Below, one piece after another: positions 12,002 through 24,979 of a stretch of DNA of 64,000 nt (its first letter is position 1; the number at the start of each line of letters is the position of its first letter). The notes beneath the pieces are model-generated. The model was given only the letters and a program-made list of their open reading frames with translations. It searched no databases and was not told the DNA's origin. The translations under genes were made by a program, and so were the position numbers. The DNA is from Ursus arctos (Eukaryota > Chordata > Mammalia > Carnivora > Ursidae): NCBI RefSeq assembly GCF_023065955.2, contig NW_026622986.1, positions 13,789,848 through 13,853,847 of the forward strand. Direction: 5' to 3'.

Positions 12002-12280
12002 AATTTTTTTCTTTCTTCCTGTTTCACAGTTTTGGTAATTTATATGTTTCTAGGAATTTATCCATTTCCTCTAGATTGTCCAATTTGTTGGCATAGAGTT
12101 TTTCATAATATTCTCTTAGAACTCTGCATTTCTGTGGTGTTGGTTGTTATTTCTCCTCTCTCATTTGTGATTTTATTTATTTGGGTCCTTTCTCTTTCCT
12201 TTCTGATAACTCTGGCTAGAGCCTTATCAGTTTTATTAATTTTTTCAAAGAACCAGCTACTGGTTTCATTGATCTCTTCT

Positions 12281-12479
12281 ATTTTTTTTAAAGATTTTAT
12301 TTATTTATGTGACAGAGAGACAGCCAACAAGAGAGAGAGACAGCCAACACAGCAGGGAGTGGGAGAGGAAGAAGCAGGCTCCCAGCGGAAGAGCGCGATG
12401 TGGGACTCGATCCTGGAATGCCGGGATCATGCCCTGGGCCGAAGGCAGACGCTTAACGACTGCGCTACCCAGGCACCCC
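12281..12479 (-). mobile_element. SINEC element
   Basis: Antisense; flanked by 'tgatctcttctattttt' on both sides (target duplication). Confidence 0.88.
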
Positions 12480-12538
12480 TGATCTCTTCTATTTTTACTT
12501 TTTTTAAGCTTCCATATCATTTACTTCTGCTCTAATTT

Positions 12539-12732
12539 TTTTGAAGATTTGTTTATTTGAGAGAGAGAGAGTGGGGAGGGGGGCAAATGGAGAAGGAGTG
12601 AGAGAATCCTCAAGTAGACCCCTCGCTGAGTGTGGACCCTGAAGCAGGGCTCAATCCCAGGACACTGAGATCATGACCTGAGCTGAAATCGAGAGTTAGC
12701 CACTTAACCAACTGAGCCACCCAGGTGCCCCT
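12539..12732 (-). mobile_element. SINEC element
   Basis: Antisense; right edge 'gccacccaggtgcccc'; flanks share 'tctgctctaatttttt' / 'tctgttctaatttttatt'. Confidence 0.83.
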
Positions 12733-13399
12733 ATTTCTGTTCTAATTTTTATTATTTCCTTCCTTCATTTGTTCTTCCTCTTTTAGCTTCTTTAGGTGTA
12801 AGATTAAGCTGTTTGAGATTTTTCTTGCTTCTTGAGGTAGGCCTGTATTGTTATATACTTCCCTCTTAGAACCACTTTTGCTGTATCTCAAAAGTTTGGG
12901 CAACTGGTTTTTCATTTTCATTTGCTTCCATGTATTTTTAAATTTCATATTTCCTGGTTGGTCCATTCGTTGTTAAGCAGAATGTTACTTAGCCAACATT
13001 TATTTGTGGTCTTTCAGATTGTTTCTTGTGGCTGACTTCAAGTTTTATAGTATTGTGGTCAGAAAATAAATACAATCTTTTTGTATTTATTAAGGCTTGT
13101 TTCATGGCCTAATACGTCATCTATTCTAGAGAATGTTCCAGAATGTGTATTCTGCTGTTTAAGGATGGACTATTTTGAATATATCTCTTTAGTCCATCTA
13201 GTCCAATGTGTCATATAAAACCACTGTTTCCCTGTTGACTTTCTGTTTAGTTTGATCTGTCCATTGATGTAAGTGGGGTGTTAAAGTACCCAACTATTGA
13301 TTATTTCTATTCCTTCTGAAAAAATCCAAATTGTACATTGTGTTCATGGATACTTTTGTAATTAGGAATAAAAGCAACTAATTCCATGAAAATATATTC

Positions 13400-13480
13400 C
13401 ATTAAAATATATAAATATAAATATTTATATAAGTATAAATATAACATATATAATAAATATATATATATATAAAATAAAGT
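13400..13480. repeat. AT-rich simple repeat
   Basis: Runs of 'atatataa' and '(at)n' around 13,430-13,472, inside the antisense L1. Confidence 0.6.
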
Positions 13481-14058
13481 AACCTAGTATTATTGTATTA
13501 TTATCGATTAGTTCTTTTATGTTTGTCTTTAATAATCTTATGTATTTGGCTGGTCCCATGTTGGGTCATAAACATTTACAATTGATAGATCTTCCTGTCA
13601 GATTGTCCTCTTTATTATGATGTAGTGCCCTTCTCTCTTGTTACAGTCTTTGTTTTAAACTCTATTTTGTCCAATGTAAGTATTGCTATTCTGGCTTTCT
13701 TTTGATGTCCATTTGCATGATACATGTTTCTCCATCCCCTCACTTTCAACCTGCAGGTGTCCATATGTCAAAAATGAGTCTCTTGTAGGCAGCATAGAGA
13801 TGAGCCTTTTTTTTTTTTCTTTTTTATCCATTCTGACATCCTATGTCTTCTGATTGGAGCATTTAGCCTATGTATATCCAAAGTCAGTATGGATAGATAT
13901 GTATTTGTCATTTTACTACTTGTTTTGTGGTTGTTTCTGGAGATTTTCTCTGATCCTTTTTTGTGTTTTTGATGCTTTGCTGATTTTCCTTAGTGATATA
14001 TTTGGGTTTCTTTCTCCTCTTTGCATATCTAGTAATGGTTTTGTTTTTGGTTTTCTTT

Positions 14059-14440
14059 TTAGAGACAGCATGAGTGGGGTGGGGAGAGGGAAAGAGAGAA
14101 TGTTAAGCAGACTCCATGCCCAGCATGGAGCCCATTGTGGGGCTCAATCTCACAACCTGGAGATCATGACCTGAGCTGAAATGAAGAGTCAGATGTTTTT
14201 TTTTTTTTTAAAGATTTTATTTATTTAGTTGACAGAGATAGAGACAGCCAGCGAGAGAGGGAACACAAGCAGGGGGAGTGGGAGAGGAAGAAGCAGGCTC
14301 ATAGCAGAAGAGCCTGATGTGGGGCTCGATCCCGTAACACCGGGATCATGCCCTGAGCCGAAGGCAGACGCTTAACCGCTGTGCCACCCAGGCGTCCCGA
14401 AGAGTCAGATGCTTAACTGTCTAAGCCACCCAGGCACCCC
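14059..14440 (-). mobile_element. SINEC element split by a nested SINE
   Basis: Antisense older copy (14,059-14,195 and 14,399-14,440) whose two parts are joined by the duplicated 'gaagagtcagatg'. Confidence 0.83.
14196..14398 (-). mobile_element. Nested SINEC element
   Basis: Younger antisense copy of the long CT-rich subfamily, closely similar to the one at 11,796-12,001; target duplication 'gaagagtcagatg'. Confidence 0.88.
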
Positions 14441-16625
14441 TATTAGTGGTTTTTGATACATGATTTGTATATAACCTCTTCTGCGTATAGCAGTCTTATC
14501 TTAAGTTGCTGCTCATTTAAGTTTGAACCCATTCTTTTCTTCTCCCTATGCTTTAGATAAGGTATTATATTTTATATCCTTTTTTTCTGTGTTCCTTAGG
14601 TTTTACATAAATGTTCATTTTTGCTACTTGTTTGTGTCCTGCCTTGATACTGTCACTTTTGGTCTCTTCTTTCCACTCAAAGAGTCCCCGTTAATATTTC
14701 TTGCAGGGTTAGTTTAGTGGTCACAAACTCCTTTAGTTTGTGTCTGGGAAACTCTCTCTCTCCTTCTATTCTGAGTCATAGGCTTGCTGGATAGAGTCTT
14801 CATGGCTACAGATTTTTTCCGTTCACCACGTTGAATATATCATGCCACTCCCTTCTGGCTTGCAAAGTTTCTGTTGAAAAAATTCCTGCTAGCCTTAAGG
14901 GGCTTCCCCTGGAAGTTACTGCCTTGTTTTCCTGCTTTTAAGATGTTATCTTCATCAGTATACACTGCAAATTTAATTACAATATGTCTTGGTGTTGGCC
15001 TGCTTTTGTTGATTTCGATGGGACTTTTCTCTGCCTCCTGGATCTTGATGTCTGTTGCCTTCTGCAGATTAGGGAAGTTTTCTGCTATTATTTGTTGAAA
15101 TAAATTTTCTTACCCTTTTTCTCTCTCTTCTTCTACTGGGATTCCTATAACATGAATGTTATTACATTTGATGGAGTCACTGAGCCCCCAAGGTCTAGTC
15201 TCATTTGGCATAATTCTTCTTTCTCTCCCTTCTTCAGCTTCAGTGCTTTCCATTAATTTGTCCTCTAGGTCATAATCTGTTCCTCTTCCTCCAGCCTGCT
15301 GTCCATTGCATCAGGTGTGTTTCTCATCTCACCGATTGCACTCTGCATCTCTGATTCTTTTTTAACTCTTTTATCTCTGTTGTGAGGGTCTCACTGATGT
15401 CTTCCATTCTTTTCTCAAGTCCAGTGAGTATCCTTATGATCACTGCTTTAAATCCTCCATCAGGCATGATATTTATAACTGTCTCACTTAAATCTCTGGT
15501 CCCGTGGCCTTATGCTGTTCTTTCATTTGAGATTAATTTCTCTGTTTTCTCATTTTGTCTAAGTCTCTACCAGCTTCTCTGTGTTAGAAAAGCCAGTTAT
15601 GTCACCTGCTCCTGAAAGTAACGGACTTATGAAAAAGACGCCATGTAGTGCCCAGGGTCTGGCACCTAGGGGAGTGTCTCCAGTGTGTGCTACATGGACT
15701 CTGCTATTGTGTTCTGGCTGCTCTATCCTTCAGGCCAGTTATCGGTAGAGGATCTCCCTACCTGCTGTTGGCAGTGTTTGGTACCTGGCCTCAATGTAGC
15801 AACTTTTAACTAGGTGTGCTCTGGTGTGCTTGTGAAATAAGATCTGTCACCCCCTCCAATGGAACTGAGGCCCTCCCAAATCTGGTCAGGAGACATGGTG
15901 TGGGCAGGGGCTTGTGCTGGTCTTCTGGAGGTAAGGCCTGCTGTGCTGGAACTGAGGCAAGAATGACTGAGCAGGCAGCTCCACTGGAGTGCAAGGGGAT
16001 GTTGCTGGTGCAAGCAAACTAGGCAGCCAGTGTCAGAGCTACACTGCTCCCCACAGGTGGCTCTCTGTTTGTGCTGAGGGCCAGTGGAGGGAAATGGCGC
16101 CAGCTGGTTCCTTTGCTCCCAGAGAGGTGTCTCCATGAACACTGCCTCGCAGGGATGTGCTCTGAAAAGAGCAAGTAATCTCCCCACTGTATGCCCCAGG
16201 CATTGTTCAGATTGCTGTTTCCATGCTGCATGCTCCCGGGTTGTTTGCCTGCCTCCTCTCCAAGAGCAGCACAGTGCCCTACAGGCTCTAGCCCAGCCAA
16301 GCTCAATGACCTTTAGAACTCCAGGCTTTAAGCCCCCCTAGTTGTAAGCACTTGTGAAATTCAGCCCCTCTCATTTTCCAAGCCAGTGCCTATGGGGAAA
16401 CGTTCTCTTTGTGCATTCCCATGTACTCCTTTCTCCTGCCTTCTCCATGACCACGACTCCCTCCCCTCTGCAGCAGCCAGGATCTGTTGCTCTCCTAAAC
16501 CACATCTCTGTGCTTCCTACCTTCTCCGATGCGGTCTCTTCTCTCTCCTTAGTTGTAGAGTTTGTTCTGTCAGTCTTTAGGTAGGAGGTGAACCTAGGCT
16601 CCTCGTACTCTGCCACCATCTTCCT

Positions 16626-17850
16626 TTCTCTTAAGACATTTTTGTAGGAGTCCCTTCAATTACAAATTATTACAACTAGGCAGGAATGCCTCTATAGAAT
16701 TTCCCCTCAAGTTAGGGGAGAAGAAAGACTGGCAAGCAGAGAGAGAGTATGATTTGAAGTAGAACAGCTGAGAAACCAGAAATAGTTTAAACCAAAATTG
16801 GACCTTTTACCTGATCTCCATTAACTGAAATTCTAAAAGAAATAGGCAGCCTTGAGTATTTTTTAATCAATCGAATACTCAATCTTCATTCTACTTTCAT
16901 CAGTGAGGAAATAAAGAGAACATTATGGAATCCTTTTTAATCTTTTCAGTAGCAAACCAAATGAACTGTCCTTTGGCACTATTTAAATTAAATATAATTT
17001 CTCCTTTCTCTTACTCCAAGCTTATTTGTGTGGGGAGGTAAGTAAGACCATCTCATCTTTATGTTGTACCACAATGCTTCCCCTTATCATACAAACTGGC
17101 TTTGAAATGTTTTTGGAATTCAAATTGCTAATCCATTTGCCTCTGATAACTCAGTTAAACACTACCTGATATTTTACAGCTGTATTCTTGAAATAATATA
17201 ATGAAATGTTTATTCCATTAATTATGTATTGAGCTATTACAATACCTTATCTTTCTATTTAAAGTCCAAGAAGATGGATACAGACAACTGTGTTTTCTGA
17301 GAATGTAGGATCTGTGCCAAGAACAGGATCAGCACCAGTGTTATACACAAGAACCAAGTGAAAAAGTATCTGTGAGTTGCAAGATGATGGATTAGCAAGA
17401 TTTGAACACAGGAAAGCCGACGGCCCACAGTTCATCTTTTCCTTCCTAGATGGTGAAATTTATGGATGAGTCTATGCTTTATCACAAGTTAATAAAACAT
17501 AATGAAGTAAAGAGTAGACAGCAGATCCTACAACCAAGATTTGGTGGAAATGGACGTGGGAAGCACTGAGTGAGAGACTTAAGATATGAATGGAGAAAAG
17601 AAACAGGACTCTACCTCTTTGAGCCTAACTTCACATCATATCATGGAGTCAGCAAGGCATAAGCTGGTAAAAGGCTTCCTCGAGAAGCAAAAAATTTCTA
17701 CAGGAGTAAAGTTAAGTTCTACTACACTGACTTTTTATTATTACATAAGTGAGTGGTAATTTACAAGACGAGCAGGGAAGAATTCTCATAAAATTTGATT
17801 GAGGAGTGACATAAGGATAAACAGATAGATCAGTGTATTAGAATTGACAA
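16626..17850. other. Intron sequence without recognised features
   Basis: 1.2 kb right of the L1 5' end. No exon-like frame with splice sites on the minus strand and no repeat I can name. Confidence 0.4.
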
Positions 17851-18363
17851 TCTAAAAATAAACTGTCACATTATGGTGAACTGATTTTCAACAAGGGTGT
17901 CAGACAATTAAATGGAGTAAGAATAGTCTTTTTAACAAAAGCTACTGAGACAAATGGATATGCACATGCAAAGTAATAAAGTTACACCTCTACCTCACAG
18001 CATATATACAAAATTAACTCAAAATATAAGAGCTAAAATTATAAAACTCTTAGGAAAAAAACATAAGTGTATCATTTGTGACTGGATTTGGCAACAGTTT
18101 CTTTGATAGGACACCAAAAGACAAAAGCAGATTAAGTATATTTCATCCAAATTAAAAACTTCTTTGCTTCAAATATCACCACCAAGAAAGTGCAAAGGCA
18201 AGCTACCGAATAAGAGAAAATATTTGAAAATCCTATATCTGATAAGAGATTTGTATTTAGGATATATAAATAACTCTAACAATAATGAAAAGACAATCCA
18301 ATAAATAAGTGGGCAAAAGGACTGATTTGTTCTTTAAGGAAGATATAAAAATGGATAATAACT

Positions 18364-18562
18364 GGGGCGCCTGGGTGGCACAGCAGTTAAGCGTCTGCCT
18401 TCGGCTCAGGGCGTGATCCCGATGTTGTGGGATCAAGCCCCACATCAGTCTCCTCCGCTATGAGCCTGCTTCTTCCTCTCCCACTCCCCCTGCTTGTGTT
18501 CCCTCTCTCGCTGGCTGTCTCTATCTCTGTCAAATAAATAAATAAAATCTTTAAAAATAAAA
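18364..18562 (+). mobile_element. SINEC element
   Basis: Head 'ggggcgcctgggtggcacag', long CT-rich subfamily; target duplication 'aaaatggataataac' on both sides. Confidence 0.9.
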
Positions 18563-18617
18563 AAAATGGATAATAACCACATAAACAGATGAGATGCTCA
18601 ACATCATTAGTTTGGCT

Positions 18618-18813
18618 TTTTTTTTAAGATTTTATTTGTTTATTTGACAGAGAGAGAGCGCACACGCACAAGCAAGGGGAGGTGCAGAGGGAGAGGGAGA
18701 AGCAGGCTCCCTGCTGAGCACAGAGATCGACGTGGTGCTCGTGATCCCAGGACCCTGGGAGCATGACCTGAGCGGAAGGCAGACGCTTAACCTACTGAGC
18801 CACCCAGGCACCC
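18618..18813 (-). mobile_element. SINEC element
   Basis: Antisense; target duplication 'ctcaacatcattagttt' on both sides. Confidence 0.9.
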
Positions 18814-18860
18814 CTCAACATCATTAGTTTCAAGAAAAATACAAATCAAAACCACAAGAT

Positions 18861-19238
18861 CGATGGAACTCATCAAGTGTATTATGCTAAGCTAAACAAG
18901 TCAGTCAGAGAAAAATAAGTACCATATGATTTGCCTCACATGTGAAATTTAAGAAACAAAACAGATGAACACAGCAGAAGGGTGAAAAAAAGAAGAGAAA
19001 GGGAGGCAAACCATAAAAGACTCTTAACTACAGAGAAAAAACTAAGTGTTGCTGTAGTGGAGGGAGGTGGGTTGGGGGTGGGCTAGATGAATGACGGGTA
19101 TTAAGGAGGGCACTTGTTGTGATGAGCACTGGGTGTTGTATATAAGTGATCAATCACTAAATTCTACTTCTGAAACCAATATGTTAATTAACTAGAATTT
19201 AAATAGAAACTTGAAACAAACAAACAAAAAAACCCATA
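18861..19238 (+). mobile_element. 5'-truncated L1 3' end
   Basis: Carries the L1 3' UTR signature 'gatgagcactgggtgttgta' and an AAAC-rich tail; flanks repeat 'aaaaccacaagat' / 'aaacccataagat'. Confidence 0.75.
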
Positions 19239-20062
19239 AGATGACACAGCACACCCACCAGGATGGCTATAATAAAAACAACAGATAATGACAAACATTG
19301 GCAAAAGTCAGGAAAATGAGAACCCTCAAACACTGCTGATGAAAATGTAAAATGGTGCAGCCATGTTGGAAAAGTGTGGCAGTTCCTTAAATGTTAAAAA
19401 AAAAAAAAAAGGTTAAAGAGAGTAACCATGTGACCCAGCAATTCCATTTATAAGTATATACCCAAGAGAAATGAAAATGTTCACATACAAACTTGTACAT
19501 GTGTGTCTACAACAGCATTATTAACAACAGTCAAAAAGCAAAACAAACCAAAGGCCCACCAACTGATAAAGGAATAAATAAAATGTGGTCTGTCCACATA
19601 GTGGGATACTATTCAGCAATAAACAGAAATAAAGTACTGACACATGCTACAAAATAGGTATACCTTGAAAACATTATGCTAAATGAAAGAAGGCAGTCAC
19701 GAAGGAACACATATTGTGTGATTCCGTTGATATGAAATGTCCAAAATAGGCAAATCTATAGAAACAGAGAGTAGAGTACTGGTTCCCTAGGGCTAAGAAG
19801 AGTAGGGAAGGGGAAACTAGCATAGGGTGACAGGTAAAAGGTACAGGGTTTCTTTCTAGGGTGACAAAATGTTCTAAAATTGACTGTGGTACTCTTTGAA
19901 TATGCATGTTATATTCATTTATCTCAATAAAGCTGTTACAAAAAAAAATGTAGCGAGTATATAAAATTAACAGGAAAATCTGTATTTCACTGCTCAAAGC
20001 ACTGAGTGACTTATTTGCCAAAATTAAATGATTTTAGAGTCCCAAAACTAATTAAAAATTAC

Positions 20063-20192
20063 CTTATGCTTTATCATATTAATCTGAGTATCCATTTCAG
20101 TTTAATTGTTTTTTAAATCTCCATGGAAACTAAGCTCTCCATTTTCATATTCACTTACCTCGCTTCTTGTCATGCTTAAAAGTTTCTTAAGT
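20063..20192 (-). pseudogene. ANKRD26: ANKRD26-like exon L with in-frame TAA
   Basis: A 130-nt exon with acceptor 'cccttctgcag' and donor 'gtaattt'. The first base A completes the Arg codon begun in exon K. It then reads LKKLLSMTRSEVSEYENGEL, SFHGDLKNN, stop (TAA), TEMDTQINMIKHK. Both sides of the stop align to the family in one frame with no length change, so this is a nonsense substitution, not an indel. A strong internal donor, GAG|gtaagtg at 20,152-20,158, lies upstream of the stop; using it would give a 34-nt exon that stays in frame with exon M. Confidence 0.82.
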
Positions 20193-20199
20193 CTGCAGA

Positions 20200-21060
20200 A
20201 GGGATAGAATGAGTAAGTCAGGTTCTTTAAGAGTAAATATTTAATAATTATTTAAATAGATACTATGTTCTATCACATAAACAAATCTATAAATTATGAT
20301 CTCTCAATTGACCCAATCTCACACTGTTTGAGAACATACTAAATAATAATCTTAGGTAAAAAATATGGAGAAAATTTTTATCACACATATGGCAGTCAAA
20401 GAGTTAAAACTGTAACTACATTAAGAGTTCTTATATATGTTATTATTAATATCTATTTTCAGTATATTAATATAATAATCTATTATTAAACAGTGACTAT
20501 AAACCAGAGACTAGTATCTAAGGTGAAGAAGAAAAGCCTACTTATGTATGAATGTCTTAAAAAGACACAAAAATACATTTTGGTACCTACTAACCACAGT
20601 CTCCAACTAGAAAATACATATAAAACACATCAAGGGAGATCATTCAAAAGGGAGAAAAAAGAAAGAAAAATCTTTAAAGTCTGATTTGAGAGGGAGAAGG
20701 AAGAGACAGAGCTTTAGAAGAAAGGAAATCAGCAAAGAGATAATGTGTGATGGTCTATGAGACTGTTTCAGAAAAAAAAATCTACATGTCTTAGCTAGGA
20801 CACTGTTAGCAAAGCGAAAGGGATACAAAACAATGCAGAGAAAGAGAGTTAAATGAAAGAAAAGTATTGATGAAAACCAGAGAACAAACTTAAGCACTCA
20901 GCAAATAAACAGAAAGGAAGCCCTGTGGGAGCTACAGAGACACTGCAAAGACTTTTTTTTTTTTTTATCTTAGTGGTAAAAACACGACTGCTCATTTTAT
21001 TCTTCTTTGAGTCACACATATATTTTTCTATGTATATTTTATAATTTAAAAATGCAGAAA
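20200..21060. other. Intron between exons K and L, no features
   Basis: AT-rich sequence with no exon-like segment and no repeat that I recognise. Confidence 0.4.
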
Positions 21061-21230
21061 GAAAATATAAGCCAGTTGAATTAGAAAAGATGGCAGAGGA
21101 GTAGGATTGCTTAGTTTTATCTGGTCCAGAACTCACTAGATAGCTTATCAAACCATTCTGAACACTTGTGAAATCAACCAGAGATCTAAGAAAATAACAG
21201 CTGCAATTCTACAAATGGAAAAGTGACCAC

Positions 21231-21347
21231 CTTTGGGGAGGGTATGTGTTGTGGTGAGCACTGTGTATTATGTAACACTGATGAATCACAGACCTGCACC
21301 CCGAAACAAGTAATACTTTATATGTTAATAATCAAAAAAAGAAAAAA
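21231..21347 (+). mobile_element. Very short L1 3' end nested in the L1 5' region
   Basis: 'ggtatgtgttgtggtgagca' to an AAAAG tail; flanked by 'aaaag(t/c)gaccac' on both sides. Confidence 0.7.
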
Positions 21348-24300
21348 GAAAAGCGACCACTTTCTGCAAGTCTTTGTTAATTTTCATTTTTACGGCTACA
21401 TGCTATCCTTTCATTATACTTAATTTTATTTTTATATATAAAAGTTTTTCTTTCTTTACAATTTTGGGATGTAGTTTTCTAACAGACCAAAATACACACG
21501 GGATCCAGTGTATTATTCTGTTCTGTTCACCTCTCTGATTATATTCTTTGTTTTCTTAATTTTAATTTTCTTTCTTTTGGGTTTTGGGTCTCTTCTGATT
21601 TGTTTAGTGTGTATTTTTCTGGAGTTCTGGTTGCCATTTTAGTATTTTGTTCTCTCATTCATCCATTTTTCTCTGGACAGAATGACAAGATGGAAAAACT
21701 CACCTCAAATAAGAGAACAAGAGACAGTAATGACTGCCAAGGACCTAATTATTTTGGCTATAAGATGTTGGAACTAGAGTTCAGAATAACAAGTATAAAG
21801 ATACTAGCGGGGCTTGAAAAGAGCATAGAAGACACTAAAGAATTACTTTCTGGAGAAATGAACTAAAATCTAATCAAGTCAATATCAAAAACGATGTTAA
21901 TGACATGCAATAAAAAATGGAGGTACTAACTGCTAGAATAAAGAAGGCAGAAAGGAGAAATAGTGATACAGAAGACAAAATGAGGGAGAATAAAGAAGCT
22001 GAGAAAGAAGAGAGATAAACTACTGGATCACAAGGGGAGAATTCGAGAGATAAGTGATACCATAAAGCAAAACAATATTAGAATAATTGGGATCCCAGTA
22101 GGAGAGGAAAGGGGGGGTGGTAGAAGCTGTATTTGAGAAATTACAGCAGAGAACTTCCCTAATCTGGGAAGGAAACAGGTATTCAAATCCAGGAGGCACA
22201 GAGAATCCCCTCCAACATCAATAAAAGTAGGTCAACACCTTGACATACAGTAGTGAAGCTTGCAAATTTCAGAGACAAAGAGAAAATCCTGAAAGCAGCT
22301 TGGGACAAGAGGTCCTTAACTGACAAGGATGAAAACATAAAGCTGGTGGGCAGGCCTGTCCACACAGAGCTGGCAGGCCAGAAAGGACTGGCATGATATA
22401 TTCAATGTGCTAAATGGTAAAAATATGCAGCCAAGAACACATTATCCAGCAAGGCTCTCATTCAAAATAGAAGAAGAGATACAGAGTTTCCAGGACAAAC
22501 AGAACCTAGAAAATTTGTGAGCACTAAACCAGCCCTGCAAGAAATATTAAAGGGGATCCTTGAAGCCAAGTGAGAGCCGCAAAGTAACACAGACCAGAAA
22601 GGAACAGAGACAATATACAGAAACAGTGACATTACAGATAATACAATGGCACTAAATTCATATCTTTCAACAGTGACCCTGAATGTAAATGGGTCAAAAG
22701 CCCCAATCAACAGACACAGGGTATCAGATTGGATAAAAAAGCAAGGCCCATTGATAGGCTCTCTGCAAGAGACTCGTTTTAGACCCAAGGACACCTCCCG
22801 ATTGAAAGTGAGGAAGTGCAAAACCATTTATCATGCTAATGGTCATCAAAAGAAAGCTGGGGTAGCAATCCTTATATCAGACAAATTAGATTTTAAACCA
22901 AAGACTGTAATAAGAGATGAGGAAGGACACTATCATAATTAAAGGGTCTATCCAACAAGAAGATCTAACAATTGTAAATATTTATGCCCCTAACATGGGG
23001 GCAACCTATTATATAAACCAATTAATAACAAAAGTAAATAAACACATCAATGATGATACAATAATAGTAGGTAGGGGACTTTAACGCCCCACCCGCTGCA
23101 ATGGATAGATCACCTAAGCAAAAGATAACAAAGAACAAGGGCTTTGAATGACACACTGGACCAGATGGACTTCACGGATATATTCAGAGCATTTCATCCT
23201 AAAGCCACAGGATACACATTCTTCTCGGGTGCACATGGAACACTCTCCAGAGTAGATCACACACTGGGTTCAAATCAGGACTCAACCAGGGCAAAAAGAT
23301 GGAGATTATGCCATGCATATTTTTAGAACACAGTGCTTTAAAACTTGAACTCAGTCACAAGAAAAAATTGGAAGGACACAAATATATGGAGGTTCAAGAG
23401 CATCCTACTAAAGAATGAATGGGTCAACCAGGAAATTAAAGAAGAATTAAAAGAATTCATGGAAACAAAGGAAAATGAAAACACAACTGTTCAAAACCCG
23501 TGGGATGCAGCAAAAGCGGTTCTCAGAGGGAAGCACAGAGCAATGCAGGTCTTTCTCAAGAAACAAGAAAGGTCCTAAATACACAACCTAACCTTGCACC
23601 TAAAGGAGCTGGAGAAAGAACAGCAATTAAAGCCCAAATGCAGCAGGAGAAGAGAATTAATAACGACCAGAGCAGAAATCAATGAAATTGAAACCAAAAG
23701 AACAGTAGAACACAGCAACGAAACTGGGAGCTGGTTAAGAATTAGTAAGATCGATAAACCCCTGGCCAGACTTAGCAAAAAGAAGAGAGAAAGGATCCAA
23801 ATAAATAAAATCACGAATGAAAGAGGAGAGATCACAACCAGCACCAAGGAAATACAAACAATTTTAAGGAACATAGTAGGAACAACTATAGGCCAACAAA
23901 CTAGGCAATCTGGAAGAAATGGATACATTCCTAGAGACGTATAAACTACCAAAACTGAAACAGGAAGAAACAGAAAACCTGGACAGACCCGTAACCAGCA
24001 AGGAATTGAAGCAGTTATCAAAACTCTCCCAACAAACAAAACTTCAAGGCCGATGGCTTCCTTGGGGAGTTCTACAAAACATTTAAAGAGGAATTAATAC
24101 CTATTCTTCTGAAGCAGTTTCAAAAATATAGAAATGGGAGGAAAACTTCCAAACTCTTCCTATGACGCCAGCATTACCTTGATCCCCAAACCAGACAAAC
24201 ACCCCACCAAAAAGGAGAATTACAGACCAATATTCCTGATGAACACGGATGCAAAAACTCTCACCAAGATACTAGCCAACAGGATCCATCAGTACATTAA

Positions 24301-24979
24301 AATGATTATTCACCACAACCAAGTGGGATTTATTTCTGGGCTGCAAGGGTGGTTCAACATCTGCAAATCAATCAATGTGATATGCTACTTTAAGGAAAGA
24401 AAGGACAAGGACCACATGATCCTCTCGATAGACACAGAAAAAGCAACTGATAAAGTACAGCATCCTTTCTTGATTAAAACTCTTCACGGTGCAGGGATAG
24501 ATGGAACAGAACCTCAATATCATAAAAGCCATCTTCAAAAAGCCCACAGGGAATATCATTCTCCATGGGGAAAAACCGAGGGCTTTTCCTCTAAGGCCAG
24601 GAGCATGGCAGGGATGTCCACTCTCACCACTGTTGTTCAGCATAGTACTAGAAGTCCTAGCCTCAGCAATCAGATAACAAAAAGAAACAAAAGGCATCCG
24701 AATCCGCAAAGAAGAAGTCAAACTCTCTTCGCAGACGTAATACTCTATGTATGGAATATGGAACATTATGGAATATGGTGGAACAAGACTCCACCCCAAA
24801 CTTGTTAGAACTCATATAGGAATTCTGCAAACTGGCAGGATAGAAAAATCAGTGCACAGACATCAGTTGCATTTCTATAGACTAACGATGAGACAGAAGA
24901 AAGAGAAATTAAGGAGTCAAACCCATTTACAATTGCACCAAAAACCGTAAGATTAGAAATCAGAAATAAACCTAACATA

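Larger units (their letters stand above)
10262..16625 (-). mobile_element. Antisense L1 with intact 5' region and missing 3' end
   Basis: The right edge (16,600-16,625) is the complement of an L1 5' end ('gatggtggcagagtacgagg'), followed leftwards by GC-rich 5' UTR, ORF1 remnants (about 14.6-15.5 kb), ORF2 endonuclease (about 13-13.8 kb) and reverse transcriptase (to 10,262; antisense peptide [20 protein letters not shown]). The RT C-terminal half and 3' UTR are absent at the left. Frames are broken. Interrupted by an L1 at 10,585-11,465 and several SINEs. Confidence 0.8.
17850..19950 (+). mobile_element. Old L1 3' part with three later insertions
   Basis: Sense-strand degenerate ORF2 3' region and 3' end, ending 'ctcaataaagctgttac' plus poly-A. 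Broken by SINEs at 18,364-18,562 and 18,618-18,813 and by a younger L1 3' end at 18,861-19,238. Confidence 0.75.

Noticed and set aside
15806..16620. Overlapping open frames on both strands in a GC-rich region, CpG-island-like promoter
   Set aside because: This is the GC-rich 5' UTR of the antisense L1; frames are incidental and not spliced to anything.
21600..21866. 88-codon frame with MEKLTSNKRTRDSNDC as a gene
   Set aside because: It is the start of L1 ORF1-region sequence within the 21.1-26.9 kb element.
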